The translations under genes and the position numbers were made by a program. A DNA stretch of 64,000 nucleotides from Dyella monticola (GTDB lineage: Bacteria > Pseudomonadota > Gammaproteobacteria > Xanthomonadales > Rhodanobacteraceae). A model generated the notes under the pieces. That model was not told the DNA's origin. It did not search any database and saw only the letters and a list, made by a program, of their open reading frames with translations. This document shows positions 1-8,394 of the stretch, piece after piece. The stretch covers positions 372,001 to 436,000 of the forward strand of contig NZ_QRBE01000003.1 of NCBI RefSeq assembly GCF_003363155.1. Reading direction: 5' to 3'. The first letter of the stretch is position 1. Each line of letters starts with the position of its first letter.

Positions 1-209
1 CAGGCTTGGGCATTGCCTGTTTGCCCGAAGTGGCGGTGATCGATGCGCTGGCGACGGGGCGCCTGGTTGCATTGAAAACGCCGTTTCTGGATTTAGGGCG
101 GAAGCTTTCGATGCTGGTGCATCGGGAAAAATATCGCGGCGCGGCGCTCGAGGCGTTTTTGCATTCCGTAAGCGATCACAGTGTCACCACTGGCCGACAT
201 CATCACTAG
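1..209 (+). CDS. LysR-family transcriptional regulator, C-terminal fragment (cut by window edge)
   Basis: Only the last ~68 codons are present; the reading frame is open from base 3 and ends at TAG 207-209. The segment GLGIACLPEVAV followed by LVALKTPFLD resembles the end of the LysR substrate-binding domain, where a 'G-x-G-I-A/L-L-P' strand precedes the last helix. The DNA-binding domain lies upstream of the window, so the regulated gene cannot be inferred. It converges on ptsI. Family assignment rests on a short stretch and is moderately confident. Confidence 0.6.
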   Translation, partial: GLGIACLPEVAVIDALATGRLVALKTPFLDLGRKLSMLVHREKYRGAALEAFLHSVSDHSVTTGRHHH

Positions 210-213
210 TTCG

Positions 214-238
214 TGGCCCCGGCGAAAGCCGGGGGGCA
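214..238. repeat. short GC-rich palindrome between convergent genes
   Basis: A 7-bp stem (CCCCGGC 217-223, GCCGGGG 228-234) closes a GAAA loop between the stops of the LysR fragment and ptsI. The same core (GGCGAAAGCC flanked by CCCC/GGGG) recurs at 21111-21138 and, degenerate, near 36560. It may act as a bidirectional transcription stop, but has no T-run. Confidence 0.5.
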
Positions 239-243
239 GGTGA

Positions 244-1989
244 TCAATGCTCGCCACACCCGCCGGTAATCGCCAGCAGCATCGCCTCGGCTTCTTCATG
301 TGTACGTGCACGAATCAGCCGCGGTGCAAAGCTGCGCAACTTGGCGTGATCGAGCGAGGTGAGCCGATCGCGCACATGCAGGATGCGACTGGGATGCATG
401 CTGAAATCGCACAGGCCAAGCGCAAGCAACAAGGCCGTGAAGTTTTCATCGCCGCCGATCTCGCCACATAGGCTCACCGGCTTGCCCGCGCGCCGGCCGG
501 CGGAGATGACGTGAGAGATCAAACGCAGCAACGCCGGCTGTAGTGGGTTGTAGATGTTCTCCAGCGCATCGTTGCCGCGATCGGCGGCGAGCACGTACTG
601 CGCCAGATCGTTCGTGCCGATGGCGAGAAAATCGGCATGTTCGAGCAACGCCCGCACGTTGAGCGCTGCGGCCGGCACTTCGATCATGGCGCCTAGCTGC
701 AGTTTTTCCGGCAGGTCGATGTTCTCGCGCTTGAGTTCCTGTCGCGCGAGCTTGAACAAGGTACGCACCGCGATCAGTTCATCCGGTTGCGTCACCATCG
801 GCACCAGCACGCGCACGGGTCCGTAGCAGGCTGCGCGCAGGATGGCGCGGATCTGCGTGGTGAACACAGCCGGATGACGCAGTGACAAGCGCACCCCGCG
901 CACACCTAATGCGGGGTTTTCTTCGCCACGAATAGCCAGGCCCGCTGCATCGGCTTTATCGGCGCCGAGGTCGAGCGTGCGGATCGTTACCGGCGCACCG
1001 CCCATGCCTAGGACCACGTCGCGATAAGCGTTGAACTGCTCATCTTCCGATGGCAAGCCCTTGTGGCGCAGGAACAGGAACTCCGTGCGATACAAGCCGA
1101 CACCGTCCGCACCGCGCGCACGGGCGAGCGCGACGTCGCTGGCCGATTCGGCGTTGGCGAGCAGGCGGATATCCACGCCATCGCGCGTGCGCGTGGGTGC
1201 GTTCGCCAGAGTTGCCAGGCGCCGTCCTTCCAGCGCCGATTCGCGCTGCCACGCGCGGTAGCGGGCGAGATCCTGTGCATTGGGATGCACCACGGCTTCG
1301 CCATGCTCCGTATCGAGCAGGATCAGATCGTCGTCGTGGATGGTGGCAAGCGCATCGCGCGTGCCCACCAGCATCGGCAGGTTGAGGCTGCGCGCGAGGA
1401 TGGCGCTGTGCGAATACGGGCTGCCCGAACTGGTGATCACGCCCAGCAGGCCGTTGCCGGCCAGATGCGCCATATCCGCCGGCGCAATGGTATCGGCGAC
1501 CAGGATCTCACCGACGCGCGCGGCCAGCTTGCGTTCCTCCGCACTGGTCTGGCGTTGCAGCGCGGAGATGACGCGACTGATGACCTGGTCGACGTCTTCC
1601 ATGCGGCTGCGCAAATAAGGGTCATCCATCGCGGCAAACACATTGGCGAGACGGTCGCGCTGTTTCTTCAACGCAGCGCCGGCGCGGTAGCGGCCGATGG
1701 TGATCATTTCATCCAGGCCGCGCAGCAGCTCCGCATCGTCAAGCAGAAGGCTGTGCGCGTCGATGAATTCGTTGACTTCGCGTGCCAACGCACCGTGCAG
1801 CTTGCCGCGCAGTTCGTGCAATTCCTGTCGCGCGGTGTCCAGCGCCTTATGAAGTTGCTCGAGCTCGGAGGGGATTTCTTCTTCGGTAAGCGGTCGCGTA
1901 TCGACCAGGTAGCGACTGGGCTGGACCAATCGTGCGCGGCCCAGGGTCATGCCGCGCGAGGCCATGGTGCCCGAGAGGATTTGCCTCAT
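244..1989 (-). CDS. ptsI: PTS phosphoenolpyruvate-protein phosphotransferase (Enzyme I)
   Basis: Cytoplasmic EI takes phosphate from PEP and passes it to HPr. The 581-residue length is usual for the family. The phosphohistidine segment GSPYSHSAILAR places the active His at about residue 194. The PEP-binding half contains GVGLYRTEFLFL and the C-terminal catalytic-cysteine motif SLCGEIGGD. It is the last gene of the minus-strand run HprK-RapZ-EIIA-HPr-EI, 125 bases after HPr. Because no EIIB/EIIC gene accompanies it here, it more likely feeds a regulatory EIIA than a sugar permease (inference). The start is ATG 1989-1987; the Shine-Dalgarno is weak. Confidence 0.95.
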   Translation of the reverse strand: MRQILSGTMASRGMTLGRARLVQPSRYLVDTRPLTEEEIPSELEQLHKALDTARQELHELRGKLHGALAREVNEFIDAHSLLLDDAELLRGLDEMITIGRYRAGAALKKQRDRLANVFAAMDDPYLRSRMEDVDQVISRVISALQRQTSAEERKLAARVGEILVADTIAPADMAHLAGNGLLGVITSSGSPYSHSAILARSLNLPMLVGTRDALATIHDDDLILLDTEHGEAVVHPNAQDLARYRAWQRESALEGRRLATLANAPTRTRDGVDIRLLANAESASDVALARARGADGVGLYRTEFLFLRHKGLPSEDEQFNAYRDVVLGMGGAPVTIRTLDLGADKADAAGLAIRGEENPALGVRGVRLSLRHPAVFTTQIRAILRAACYGPVRVLVPMVTQPDELIAVRTLFKLARQELKRENIDLPEKLQLGAMIEVPAAALNVRALLEHADFLAIGTNDLAQYVLAADRGNDALENIYNPLQPALLRLISHVISAGRRAGKPVSLCGEIGGDENFTALLLALGLCDFSMHPSRILHVRDRLTSLDHAKLRSFAPRLIRARTHEEAEAMLLAITGGCGEH

Positions 1990-2114
1990 GGGCTTGATCC
2001 GGCATGGGCGTCAGGAGCCCAGGACGAGGCATGGCAAACGCCAGCAGGGTGACGCAGGTAAGCCACACGCACGGTGCGTGTTTCCTGTTCTGTGTGCCCC
2101 GTGCGCTGCTTCAT

Positions 2115-2384
2115 TCATGCCCCTTCATCGAATTTGCGTTCGAACAGATCTGCCACGGCGCTGAGCGCCGTCGATTCGTCTGGCCCATCGGCACGGATGG
2201 TGAGCGGCGTGCCAATGCCCGCTGCCAGCATCATCACGCCCATGATGCTTTGGGCATTCACTTCGCGGCCCTTGCTGATCAGCCATACGGTGGATTTGAA
2301 ACTTTGCACGAGTTGCACCAGCTTGGCCGATGCGCGGGCATGCAAGCCCAGTTTGTTGGAGACGACGATATCTTTTTCAAGCAT
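2115..2384 (-). CDS. ptsH: HPr, histidine-containing phosphocarrier protein
   Basis: HPr is the 89-residue phosphocarrier between EI and EIIA. His15 lies in SNKLGLHARAS, the EI phosphorylation site. Ser46 lies in NAQSIMGV, the site modified by HPr kinase, whose gene is 1.3 kb away in the same run. ATG 2384 is chosen because family members begin only a few residues before the IxVxNxxGLHARP-like motif; the frame is open further upstream. The start overlaps the end of the EIIA gene by 8 bases, suggesting coupled translation. It could be called ptsH or npr; the presence of Ser46 and HprK fits either. Confidence 0.93.
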   Translation of the reverse strand: MLEKDIVVSNKLGLHARASAKLVQLVQSFKSTVWLISKGREVNAQSIMGVMMLAAGIGTPLTIRADGPDESTALSAVADLFERKFDEGA

Positions 2385-2769
2385 GATCGATGAAGATTCC
2401 TCCGCGACCGCCGCTGGCCGCGATTTCAGCAAGTTCATCCAGCGGCTTGTCGGCATAGTTGAGTACGCGCAGCAGCATGGGCAGGTTCAATCCCGAAACG
2501 CAGCGCAGCCTTACGCCCGCCGCACTCAACGACAATCCGATATTGCAGGGCGTCGCGCCATACAGATCGGCCAGCACCAGCACACCGTCGCCCTGATCGA
2601 GTTCCCGCGCATGCTTGGCCGTCAGCGTGCGCGTGACATCGGGGTCGGCCCGTGCGGGCACTTCCACGGTGGCGACTCTCAGCGGCAGCTTGGGCAGCAC
2701 GTGACGTGCGGCTTTCACCAGCGCCTGTCCAACCGACTCGTGGGTCATCAGAAGCACGCCGACAGTCAT
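2377..2769 (-). CDS. PTS EIIA component, mannose (Man/ManX) family
   Basis: A 130-residue single-domain EIIA of the mannose family. The N-terminus TVGVLLMTHESVG carries the phosphorylatable His10, and VLVLADLYGATPCNIG matches the family's D-x-x-x-x-T/S-P loop. No EIIB, EIIC or EIID is nearby, so this is a stand-alone EIIA whose phosphorylation state is probably a signal. ATG 2769 is chosen over a TTG at 2820 because the family starts one or two residues before the first strand and GAAAGAAG sits about 13 bases upstream. It follows rapZ by 43 bases. Confidence 0.88.
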   Translation of the reverse strand: MTVGVLLMTHESVGQALVKAARHVLPKLPLRVATVEVPARADPDVTRTLTAKHARELDQGDGVLVLADLYGATPCNIGLSLSAAGVRLRCVSGLNLPMLLRVLNYADKPLDELAEIAASGGRGGIFIDHA

Positions 2770-2812
2770 GACACGGCGGCTTCTTTCAGGTTTGTCAAAG
2801 ACAACATAAACA

Positions 2813-3706
2813 TCACTCAAGTTCGCGATGAAAAGTGAGAACGCCTTCGCGGGTAGTGCGATAGTGCGCGGCGAGTTTCTCGACCAGATACACCGAACGG
2901 TGGCGACCGCCGGTGCAACCGATGGATATGGTGACGTAGCTGCGATCGTCCGCTTCGAAGCGGGGCAGCCAGGCGTCCAGCCAGCGTGCGGTATCGGCGA
3001 CGTACTCGCTTACTTCCGGCTGACGTTCCAGGAACTCACGCACCGGCGCATCCTTGCCAGACAAGGGGCGCAGCGTGGGTTCCCAGTGGGGATTGGGCAG
3101 GCAGCGCGCGTCGAAGACGAAATCCGAGTCCAGTGGCAGTCCTCGCCGGAAGGCGAAGGACTGAAACATCAGCGTGAGCCCGTCGGCGGTCTGTGCGTAG
3201 CCGGTGGCGATCAGTCGCCGCAACTGGTGAACGTTCAGTTCGCTGGAATCGATCACGCGTTCGGCGATCGCCATCAGCGGGCGAAGCCGCCGGCGCTCCT
3301 CGGCGATGGCATCGGCCAAGGACATGCCGCGTACGGCCAGCGGATGGCGGCGGCGCGTTTCCGAATAGCGCTTGATCAGCACCGCATCGCTGCAGTCGAG
3401 GAAGATCAGGTGTACGTGCACGGTGGCCGCGAGCACCGACAGCACTTTGGGCATGTGCCGGAAATCTTCGTCCCGATTGCGCACATCCACGCCCACGGCA
3501 ATGCGCCGGCGATGACTATCGCCACGCGTAGCCGCTTCGACCAGCTGCGGGAGCAGGGCGCTGGGCAGGTTGTCGACGCAGTAGAACTCCAGATCTTCCA
3601 GCGCGCGCAGGGCGACTGTCTTGCCGCCGCCGGACATGCCGGTGAGCACCACCAGGTGGATGGCGTTGGGATCGTCGTTGTCGATTAATCGTTCGTATTG
3701 ACTCAT
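2813..3706 (-). CDS. rapZ: RNase adapter protein RapZ (YvcJ family P-loop NTPase)
   Basis: The 297-residue protein has Walker A GMSGGGKT at residues 23-30 and the C-terminal GCTGGRHRSV motif of the RapZ family. In enterobacteria RapZ directs RNase E to GlmZ and so controls glucosamine-6-phosphate synthase. Whether that circuit exists here cannot be judged, because no GlmZ-like RNA was seen in the window. It starts 4 bases after hprK ends, which implies one transcript with HPr kinase and the PTS proteins. Confidence 0.93.
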   Translation of the reverse strand: MSQYERLIDNDDPNAIHLVVLTGMSGGGKTVALRALEDLEFYCVDNLPSALLPQLVEAATRGDSHRRRIAVGVDVRNRDEDFRHMPKVLSVLAATVHVHLIFLDCSDAVLIKRYSETRRRHPLAVRGMSLADAIAEERRRLRPLMAIAERVIDSSELNVHQLRRLIATGYAQTADGLTLMFQSFAFRRGLPLDSDFVFDARCLPNPHWEPTLRPLSGKDAPVREFLERQPEVSEYVADTARWLDAWLPRFEADDRSYVTISIGCTGGRHRSVYLVEKLAAHYRTTREGVLTFHRELE

Positions 3707-3710
3707 GCGA

Positions 3711-4661
3711 TCACCAAGGGGGCAGCCGACGCATCTGATGCGCCTGGCGGTCCATGAAGCTTTGGGCCGGATCGATACCTTTGCTCTTCAACATATGGCT
3801 GCGCACCGCCGCTTCCACCAGTACCGCCAGGTTGCGGCCGGGCGCGACGGGGAGGGTGATCATGGGTACCTGCACGTCGAAGATTTCGCGATGGCCCACG
3901 TCACCCGTCAGGCGGGTGAGCCCATCCGTATTCTCGCCATCGCGCAACGGTTTGAGATGGACAACCAGACGCAGGTATTTGGATGTCTTTACCGAGGTGT
4001 GGCCGAACATTTCGCGCACGTTGAGCACACCAAGGCCACGTACTTCCAACAGATCCTGCAAGAGTTCAGGACAGGCGCCGTCGATGACGTCCGGCGCGAT
4101 CAGCGTGAATTCGGGGGCGTCATCGGCCACCAGGCGATGCCCGCGGCTGATCAGTTCGAGCGCCAGTTCGCTCTTGCCGGAGCCCGCATCGCCGGTAATC
4201 AGCACGCCGATGGAAAACACTTCCAGCAATACGCCGTGCAAGGTCACGCGCGGCGCCATGGTGCGCGCGAGGTGGTATTGCATCCAGGTGAGCAACTCGT
4301 GACCGCGCTTGGCGCTGATCCAGAGCGGGGTGTCGGTTTCTTCCGCTACTTCGCGCAGATCCGTGGGGATCGGCTGGTCTTTGGTGACAATGAACGCCAC
4401 TGGACGCGTGGCGGCGGCCTTGTGAACCACTTCCCAGCGCTGACGCGAGTCCAGACTATCGAGATAGCTCAATTCCTCGGTACCGATGATCTGGATCTTG
4501 TTCGGGTAAATGACATTGAGATAACCCACCAGCGACGGGCGCCGGGCCGGCGTGGACCCATATTCGAGCACGCGCGTTTCGCCGCGCATGCCAGCCACCC
4601 AGCGCAATCCCATGCGCTCGTGGATATCGTCGAAGAGTTGTCGGGCGGTGAGTCGTTCCAA
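3711..4661 (-). CDS. hprK: HPr kinase/phosphorylase
   Basis: The 316-residue enzyme adds or removes phosphate on HPr Ser46. Walker A GDAGSGKS spans about residues 157-164 and is followed by [12 protein letters not shown]. The C-terminal half carries [15 protein letters not shown], the HPrK/P signature region. The start is TTG 4661, preceded by a good AGAGGAA ribosome binding site; no in-frame ATG in the domain boundary serves better. It heads the run hprK-rapZ-EIIA-HPr-EI. In many gammaproteobacteria ptsN sits between hpf and rapZ; here hprK lies after hpf instead and no ptsN is found. Confidence 0.94.
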   Translation of the reverse strand: MERLTARQLFDDIHERMGLRWVAGMRGETRVLEYGSTPARRPSLVGYLNVIYPNKIQIIGTEELSYLDSLDSRQRWEVVHKAAATRPVAFIVTKDQPIPTDLREVAEETDTPLWISAKRGHELLTWMQYHLARTMAPRVTLHGVLLEVFSIGVLITGDAGSGKSELALELISRGHRLVADDAPEFTLIAPDVIDGACPELLQDLLEVRGLGVLNVREMFGHTSVKTSKYLRLVVHLKPLRDGENTDGLTRLTGDVGHREIFDVQVPMITLPVAPGRNLAVLVEAAVRSHMLKSKGIDPAQSFMDRQAHQMRRLPPW

Positions 4662-4907
4662 GAGATTCCTCTGTGCCGCGTGGCGACCTCATTGAGGCGG
4701 CGGCAGAGGATATTGTGCCAGTTTTTACGTCTAGCTCTTCCATACGGGAGGGGCGGGCGCGGCGGCTCGCCTTTTCTTGCGAGGAGCCGGATGACGGGGC
4801 AGGCTGGCGGGAGAGGTCTTTCCCGAGGGGCGATGGGATGGGGGCGGCCGTTGGCCCCTCACCTTCGCCCTCTCCCGGCGGGGAGAGGGCGTTATAGGCA
4901 GGTGATT
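4662..4907. other. intergenic region between hpf and hprK with a strong hairpin
   Basis: 246 bases without a supportable gene. It holds a perfect 10-bp stem with a GGCG loop (4867-4876 and 4881-4890, GCCCTCTCCC / GGGAGAGGGC) just after the hpf stop in the direction of minus-strand transcription. No T-run follows, so Rho-independent termination is uncertain. The rest is GC-rich and shows no open frame with ptsN-like sequence. Confidence 0.6.
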
Positions 4908-5231
4908 TCAACCGAATTGTCGGATTTCTCTCACTTCACGTTGATGCTTGTCGCACAGTTTTTCACGATATCTTCGAAGCTGATCAACGAGCTTGTCGAA
5001 CAATACGTCGATCGAGGCATACATATCGTTCTCGGTGGCTTCGGCGTGCAGCATGTTGCCTACGACTTTGACGGATCCCTCGGCACGTTGTTGGAGTTTG
5101 TTGACCGAAAGAACCACATTCAGGCTGACGATGCGATCGTCGAGGCGAGTCAATCGATCGAGCTTGGTCTCCACATGACTGCGAAGGGCCGGGGTGACAT
5201 CGATCTTTTGACCACTGAGCTGGAATTGCAT
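4908..5231 (-). CDS. hpf: ribosome hibernation promoting factor, short HPF
   Basis: A 107-residue member of the HPF/YfiA family that binds 30S subunits and promotes inactive 70S or 100S ribosomes in slow growth. It starts with MQFQLSGQKIDVTPALRSHVETKLDRL, typical of the beta-alpha-beta fold, and lacks the C-terminal dimerisation domain of long HPF. ATG 5231 is supported by an almost perfect AAGGAGG site 5-11 bases upstream. It lies 165 bases after rpoN, as in most gammaproteobacteria. Confidence 0.95.
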   Translation of the reverse strand: MQFQLSGQKIDVTPALRSHVETKLDRLTRLDDRIVSLNVVLSVNKLQQRAEGSVKVVGNMLHAEATENDMYASIDVLFDKLVDQLRRYREKLCDKHQREVREIRQFG

Positions 5232-5396
5232 GGTGCGCCTCCTTCTAGAGCTGACCGCCAAGGGCGGTGTTGATCGGCGCGAGGATCATTTCGCGAAAAC
5301 TCGAAATGATCGTTTGCACCGTGAAGCTAGACGTTGGTTTCAATATGGGATCGTTCTTCGGCGTCGCAAGTTCCCGGCATCACCGGAATGCTGAAC

Positions 5397-6875
5397 TCAG
5401 CTATTGCGCTGTCGTTCGCTCGAGCTCGGAATACGCAGGATTTCCCGGTATTTCGCCACCGTGCGGCGCGCTACCTGAATGCCTTTGTTATGCAATTCCT
5501 CGGCGAGCGCCTGATCGGAGAGCGGTTTGCGCGGATCTTCGTTATCGACAAGTTTGCGCAGCATCGCCTGGATGGCGGTGGCCGATGCGCTGCCGCCATC
5601 TTCGGTAGAAACGCCGCTGGAGAAGAAATACTTCAGCTCGTACGTGCCACGCGGCGTGTGGATGTACTTGCGGGTAGTTACACGTGAAATCGTCGACTCG
5701 TGCATCGCGACCTCCTCGGCCACTTCGCGCAGCACCAACGGTTGCATCGCTTCCGGGCCGTAGTCCAGGAACGCGCTTTGCCGCCGCACAATGGCTTCGG
5801 CAACCTTTAAGAGTGTTTCGGCACGCGACTCCAAACTTTTAATCAGCCAGCGCGCCTCCTGAAGCTGTCCGCGCATCCAGCTGGCGTCATCGCCGCGCGC
5901 CCGCGCGATCAGGCCGCAATAATGCTGGTTGAGGCTGAGCTTGGGCTGGCTGTCGGGGTTGAGTAGTACGCGCCAGCGCGTGCCGTCTTTGCGGGCGTAA
6001 ACGTCCGGTGCCACGTATTCGACCGGCGTGGTATCCAGCGCCGCACCCGGGCGTGGGTCGAGGCTGCGGATGAGGATCGCCGCGGCGGTGGCTTCCTCCT
6101 CCGTCGCGTGCAGGCGGCGGGCGAGCTTGGCCATGTCATTGCGGGCCAGCAGTTCCAGCTCGCTCTCGACGATGCGCAGCGCCAGATCGCGGTAGGGCGT
6201 GCTGGGGTCGAATTGTTCGAGCTGGGCGCGCAGGCAGTCAGGCAGGTCGATACTGGCGACACCAGCCGGATCGAAGTGCTGCAACTGGCGACGCACGATT
6301 TCTACTTCTTCAGCCGTCGCTTTGAGGTGTGGCGGCAACGCGGCGAGCACTGCGTCGATGCCCTCGGCGAGGTAGCCGTCGGTATTCAATGCGTCGATCA
6401 GTACTGTGGCGATCGCTTTCGCACGCGGATCCATCGGCGTGAGATTGAGTTGCCACAGCAGGTGTTCCTGCAACGATTCGGGCGCAGCGTTTTGCGGCTC
6501 GATGCCTTCGTCATCGCGATTGTTCGAGGAACCGTTGCCGCTGCCGTTGCTGGACGAAAAATCGATGGGCTCGTCGGAGCTCATTTCCGGTTCGGTCCAC
6601 TCCGGCGCTTCGTCGTTGGCATCGCTGCTGGATGAGCCCTCGCCATTTGCGCCGATCGGCGTTTCGAATTCGTCGTCGAACTCGCCGTCGCTTTCGGTTT
6701 CGTCGTGTTCCGCGTTGGCGTCTTCGTCGAATTCGAGCAGGGGGTTGCTCTCGGCGAGCTGACGTAACTCAGCAGCCAGCTCCAGTTGCGACAATTGCAG
6801 CAGACGAATGGCCTGCTGCAATTGCGGCGTAAGAGCCAGCTGTTGATTGAGACGGAACTGGAGCCCTGGTTTCAT
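5397..6875 (-). CDS. rpoN: RNA polymerase sigma-54 factor
   Basis: 492 residues. Region I is the Q/L-rich N-terminus (MKPGLQFRLNQQLALTPQLQ) that contacts activators. It is followed by a long low-complexity acidic and serine/asparagine segment, roughly residues 50-135. The core-binding domain comes next, then a helix-turn-helix region, and the RpoN box ARRTVAKYRE at about residues 469-478 ends in a short tail. Sigma-54 needs enhancer-binding ATPases to open promoters. The flanking lptB and hpf match the classic rpoN neighbourhood. Confidence 0.97.
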   Translation of the reverse strand: MKPGLQFRLNQQLALTPQLQQAIRLLQLSQLELAAELRQLAESNPLLEFDEDANAEHDETESDGEFDDEFETPIGANGEGSSSSDANDEAPEWTEPEMSSDEPIDFSSSNGSGNGSSNNRDDEGIEPQNAAPESLQEHLLWQLNLTPMDPRAKAIATVLIDALNTDGYLAEGIDAVLAALPPHLKATAEEVEIVRRQLQHFDPAGVASIDLPDCLRAQLEQFDPSTPYRDLALRIVESELELLARNDMAKLARRLHATEEEATAAAILIRSLDPRPGAALDTTPVEYVAPDVYARKDGTRWRVLLNPDSQPKLSLNQHYCGLIARARGDDASWMRGQLQEARWLIKSLESRAETLLKVAEAIVRRQSAFLDYGPEAMQPLVLREVAEEVAMHESTISRVTTRKYIHTPRGTYELKYFFSSGVSTEDGGSASATAIQAMLRKLVDNEDPRKPLSDQALAEELHNKGIQVARRTVAKYREILRIPSSSERQRNS

Positions 6876-7017
6876 GCCTGCCCGAAGGGGTGAGTCGACC
6901 TCATCCTAACCCTTCGATTGGACGCCGGCCATAGCTGTCGTGGCCCAGATACGACGGTAGTGCATAGGGATGTGAAACCGCGCAAATTCGACTTGAGCGG
7001 ACGACAAAGTTGGAGTA

Positions 7018-7737
7018 TTACAAACGGAATTCCCGCCCCAGGTAAACCTCACGGACGCGCTCGTCGGCCAGGATATGCGCCGGGGTGCCACGGGAAAGTA
7101 CCTCACCTTCGTTCATGATGTAGGCGCGGTCGCAAATACCCAGCGTCTCGCGCACGTTGTGATCGGTAATCAGCACACCGATGCCGCGTTCTTTAAGGTG
7201 CCGAACGATGCGCTGGATCTCGCCCACTGAAATGGGGTCCACGCCCGCGAACGGCTCGTCAAGCAACATGTAACGCGGTTGCGCGGCGAGGGCGCGGGCG
7301 ATTTCCACACGACGACGTTCGCCGCCGGACAGGCTGATGCCTTTCTGGCCGGCGATGTGCGCGATTTTCAATTCGTCCAGCAGGCTTTCCAGTTCGGCAT
7401 CGCGCTTGCGCTGATCCAGGCCTTCGCGCAATTCCAGCACCGCCATGATGTTGTCGGCGACGCTCAGGCGACGGAACACCGAGGCTTCCTGCGGCAAATA
7501 CCCGATGCCGAGCTTGGCGCGCGAATGCATGGGCAACCCGGTGATGTCTTGCTTGTCGAGTTTGATCGCACCGCCATCGGCTTCGATCAGGCCCACGATC
7601 ATGTAGAAACAGGTGGTTTTGCCAGCGCCGTTCGGACCGAGCAAACCCACCACTTCCCCTTGGCGAATCGAAAATGCGAAATCGCGCACCACCTGGCGTG
7701 CGCGGAAACTTTTTTGCAGGCCTTCTGCGGAAAGCAT
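7018..7737 (-). CDS. lptB: LPS export ABC transporter ATP-binding protein LptB
   Basis: The 239-residue cytoplasmic ATPase drives LPS extraction from the inner membrane with LptF/LptG. Walker [10 protein letters not shown] is near residue 34, the ABC signature is [15 protein letters not shown], and Walker B runs into [15 protein letters not shown]. The C-terminus [17 protein letters not shown] is typical of LptB. It lies 9 bases after lptA. Confidence 0.97.
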   Translation of the reverse strand: MLSAEGLQKSFRARQVVRDFAFSIRQGEVVGLLGPNGAGKTTCFYMIVGLIEADGGAIKLDKQDITGLPMHSRAKLGIGYLPQEASVFRRLSVADNIMAVLELREGLDQRKRDAELESLLDELKIAHIAGQKGISLSGGERRRVEIARALAAQPRYMLLDEPFAGVDPISVGEIQRIVRHLKERGIGVLITDHNVRETLGICDRAYIMNEGEVLSRGTPAHILADERVREVYLGREFRL

Positions 7738-7746
7738 GAGTATGGA

Positions 7747-8394
7747 TTATCCCTTGGTCGGCGCGCTGCTGGCAGGCGCTGGCGTGCTGCTGCTGGAAGA
7801 TGACGCGGGGTTTGCCGCGGGGCTGGCCGGCTTGGTGGACTTGGCGGGCGCGGGCGGCGTGGTCGGGGCGCCGTGCTTGGGCGGCGGCAGCGGTTTTTGC
7901 TTGGGCAGGAAGGTCATGGTGACCTGCCCGCTATTGCCGCTCTCGCCGACCATGTAACCCGTGTTCGTGTTGTAGGTGAGCTTGCTGCCGTGAGCGTCGC
8001 CCTTGTTCTGCTGATGGACGAAGGCGTTGCCGGTGAGGATCGCGATGCTGTTGATGTTGTCGTAATACAGCTGATCGGCATCGCCCGTCATGAGGTTGCC
8101 GTTGTCGTCGATCTGCTCGATATGCGGACGCTTCTGCGGTGTGCCGGTCACGATGATGTGATCGACCGAGGTGTCTTCCTTGGCGGTCCAGATCTTGGCG
8201 ACGTCGCCCGTCAACTTCATGGTGCCCTGAATGATCAGGACATTGCCCTTGAAGGTGCTGACGGAGTTGGGCTGGTTGTAGCCGTCCATGCTGTCGGCGT
8301 GCACGATGTGAATGGGCTGATTGCGATCATCCTGCCTTGCCAGTGCCGGCTGCAGCAGCAACAGTCCTGCAGTCAACAGGCTTAGCCGTAGCAT
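7747..8394 (-). CDS. lptA: LPS transport periplasmic protein LptA
   Basis: The 215-residue periplasmic bridge protein carries LPS from LptC to LptD. ATG 8394 begins a clear signal peptide (MLRLSLLTAGLLLLQPALA). The OstA/LptA fold covers about residues 25-165, with repeats such as FKGNVLIIQGTMKLTGD and GNAFVHQQNKGDAHG. The last ~50 residues are a Pro/Ala/Ser/Thr/Lys-rich tail not needed for the beta-jellyroll. The first 68 bases lie inside the 3' end of lptC in another frame. Confidence 0.9.
   Translation of the reverse strand: MLRLSLLTAGLLLLQPALARQDDRNQPIHIVHADSMDGYNQPNSVSTFKGNVLIIQGTMKLTGDVAKIWTAKEDTSVDHIIVTGTPQKRPHIEQIDDNGNLMTGDADQLYYDNINSIAILTGNAFVHQQNKGDAHGSKLTYNTNTGYMVGESGNSGQVTMTFLPKQKPLPPPKHGAPTTPPAPAKSTKPASPAANPASSSSSSTPAPASSAPTKG

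Noticed and set aside
1063-2052. A 329-codon plus-strand frame opposite ptsI
   Set aside because: Shadow of a strongly conserved gene; no motif.
2770-2820. A TTG start at 2820 for the EIIA gene
   Set aside because: It would add 17 residues before the first strand of the domain, and the ATG at 2769 has a purine-rich site upstream.
3705-5273. A 522-codon open frame on the plus strand opposite hprK and hpf
   Set aside because: It is antisense to three well-supported genes, has no recognisable domain and is explained by GC-rich codon bias.
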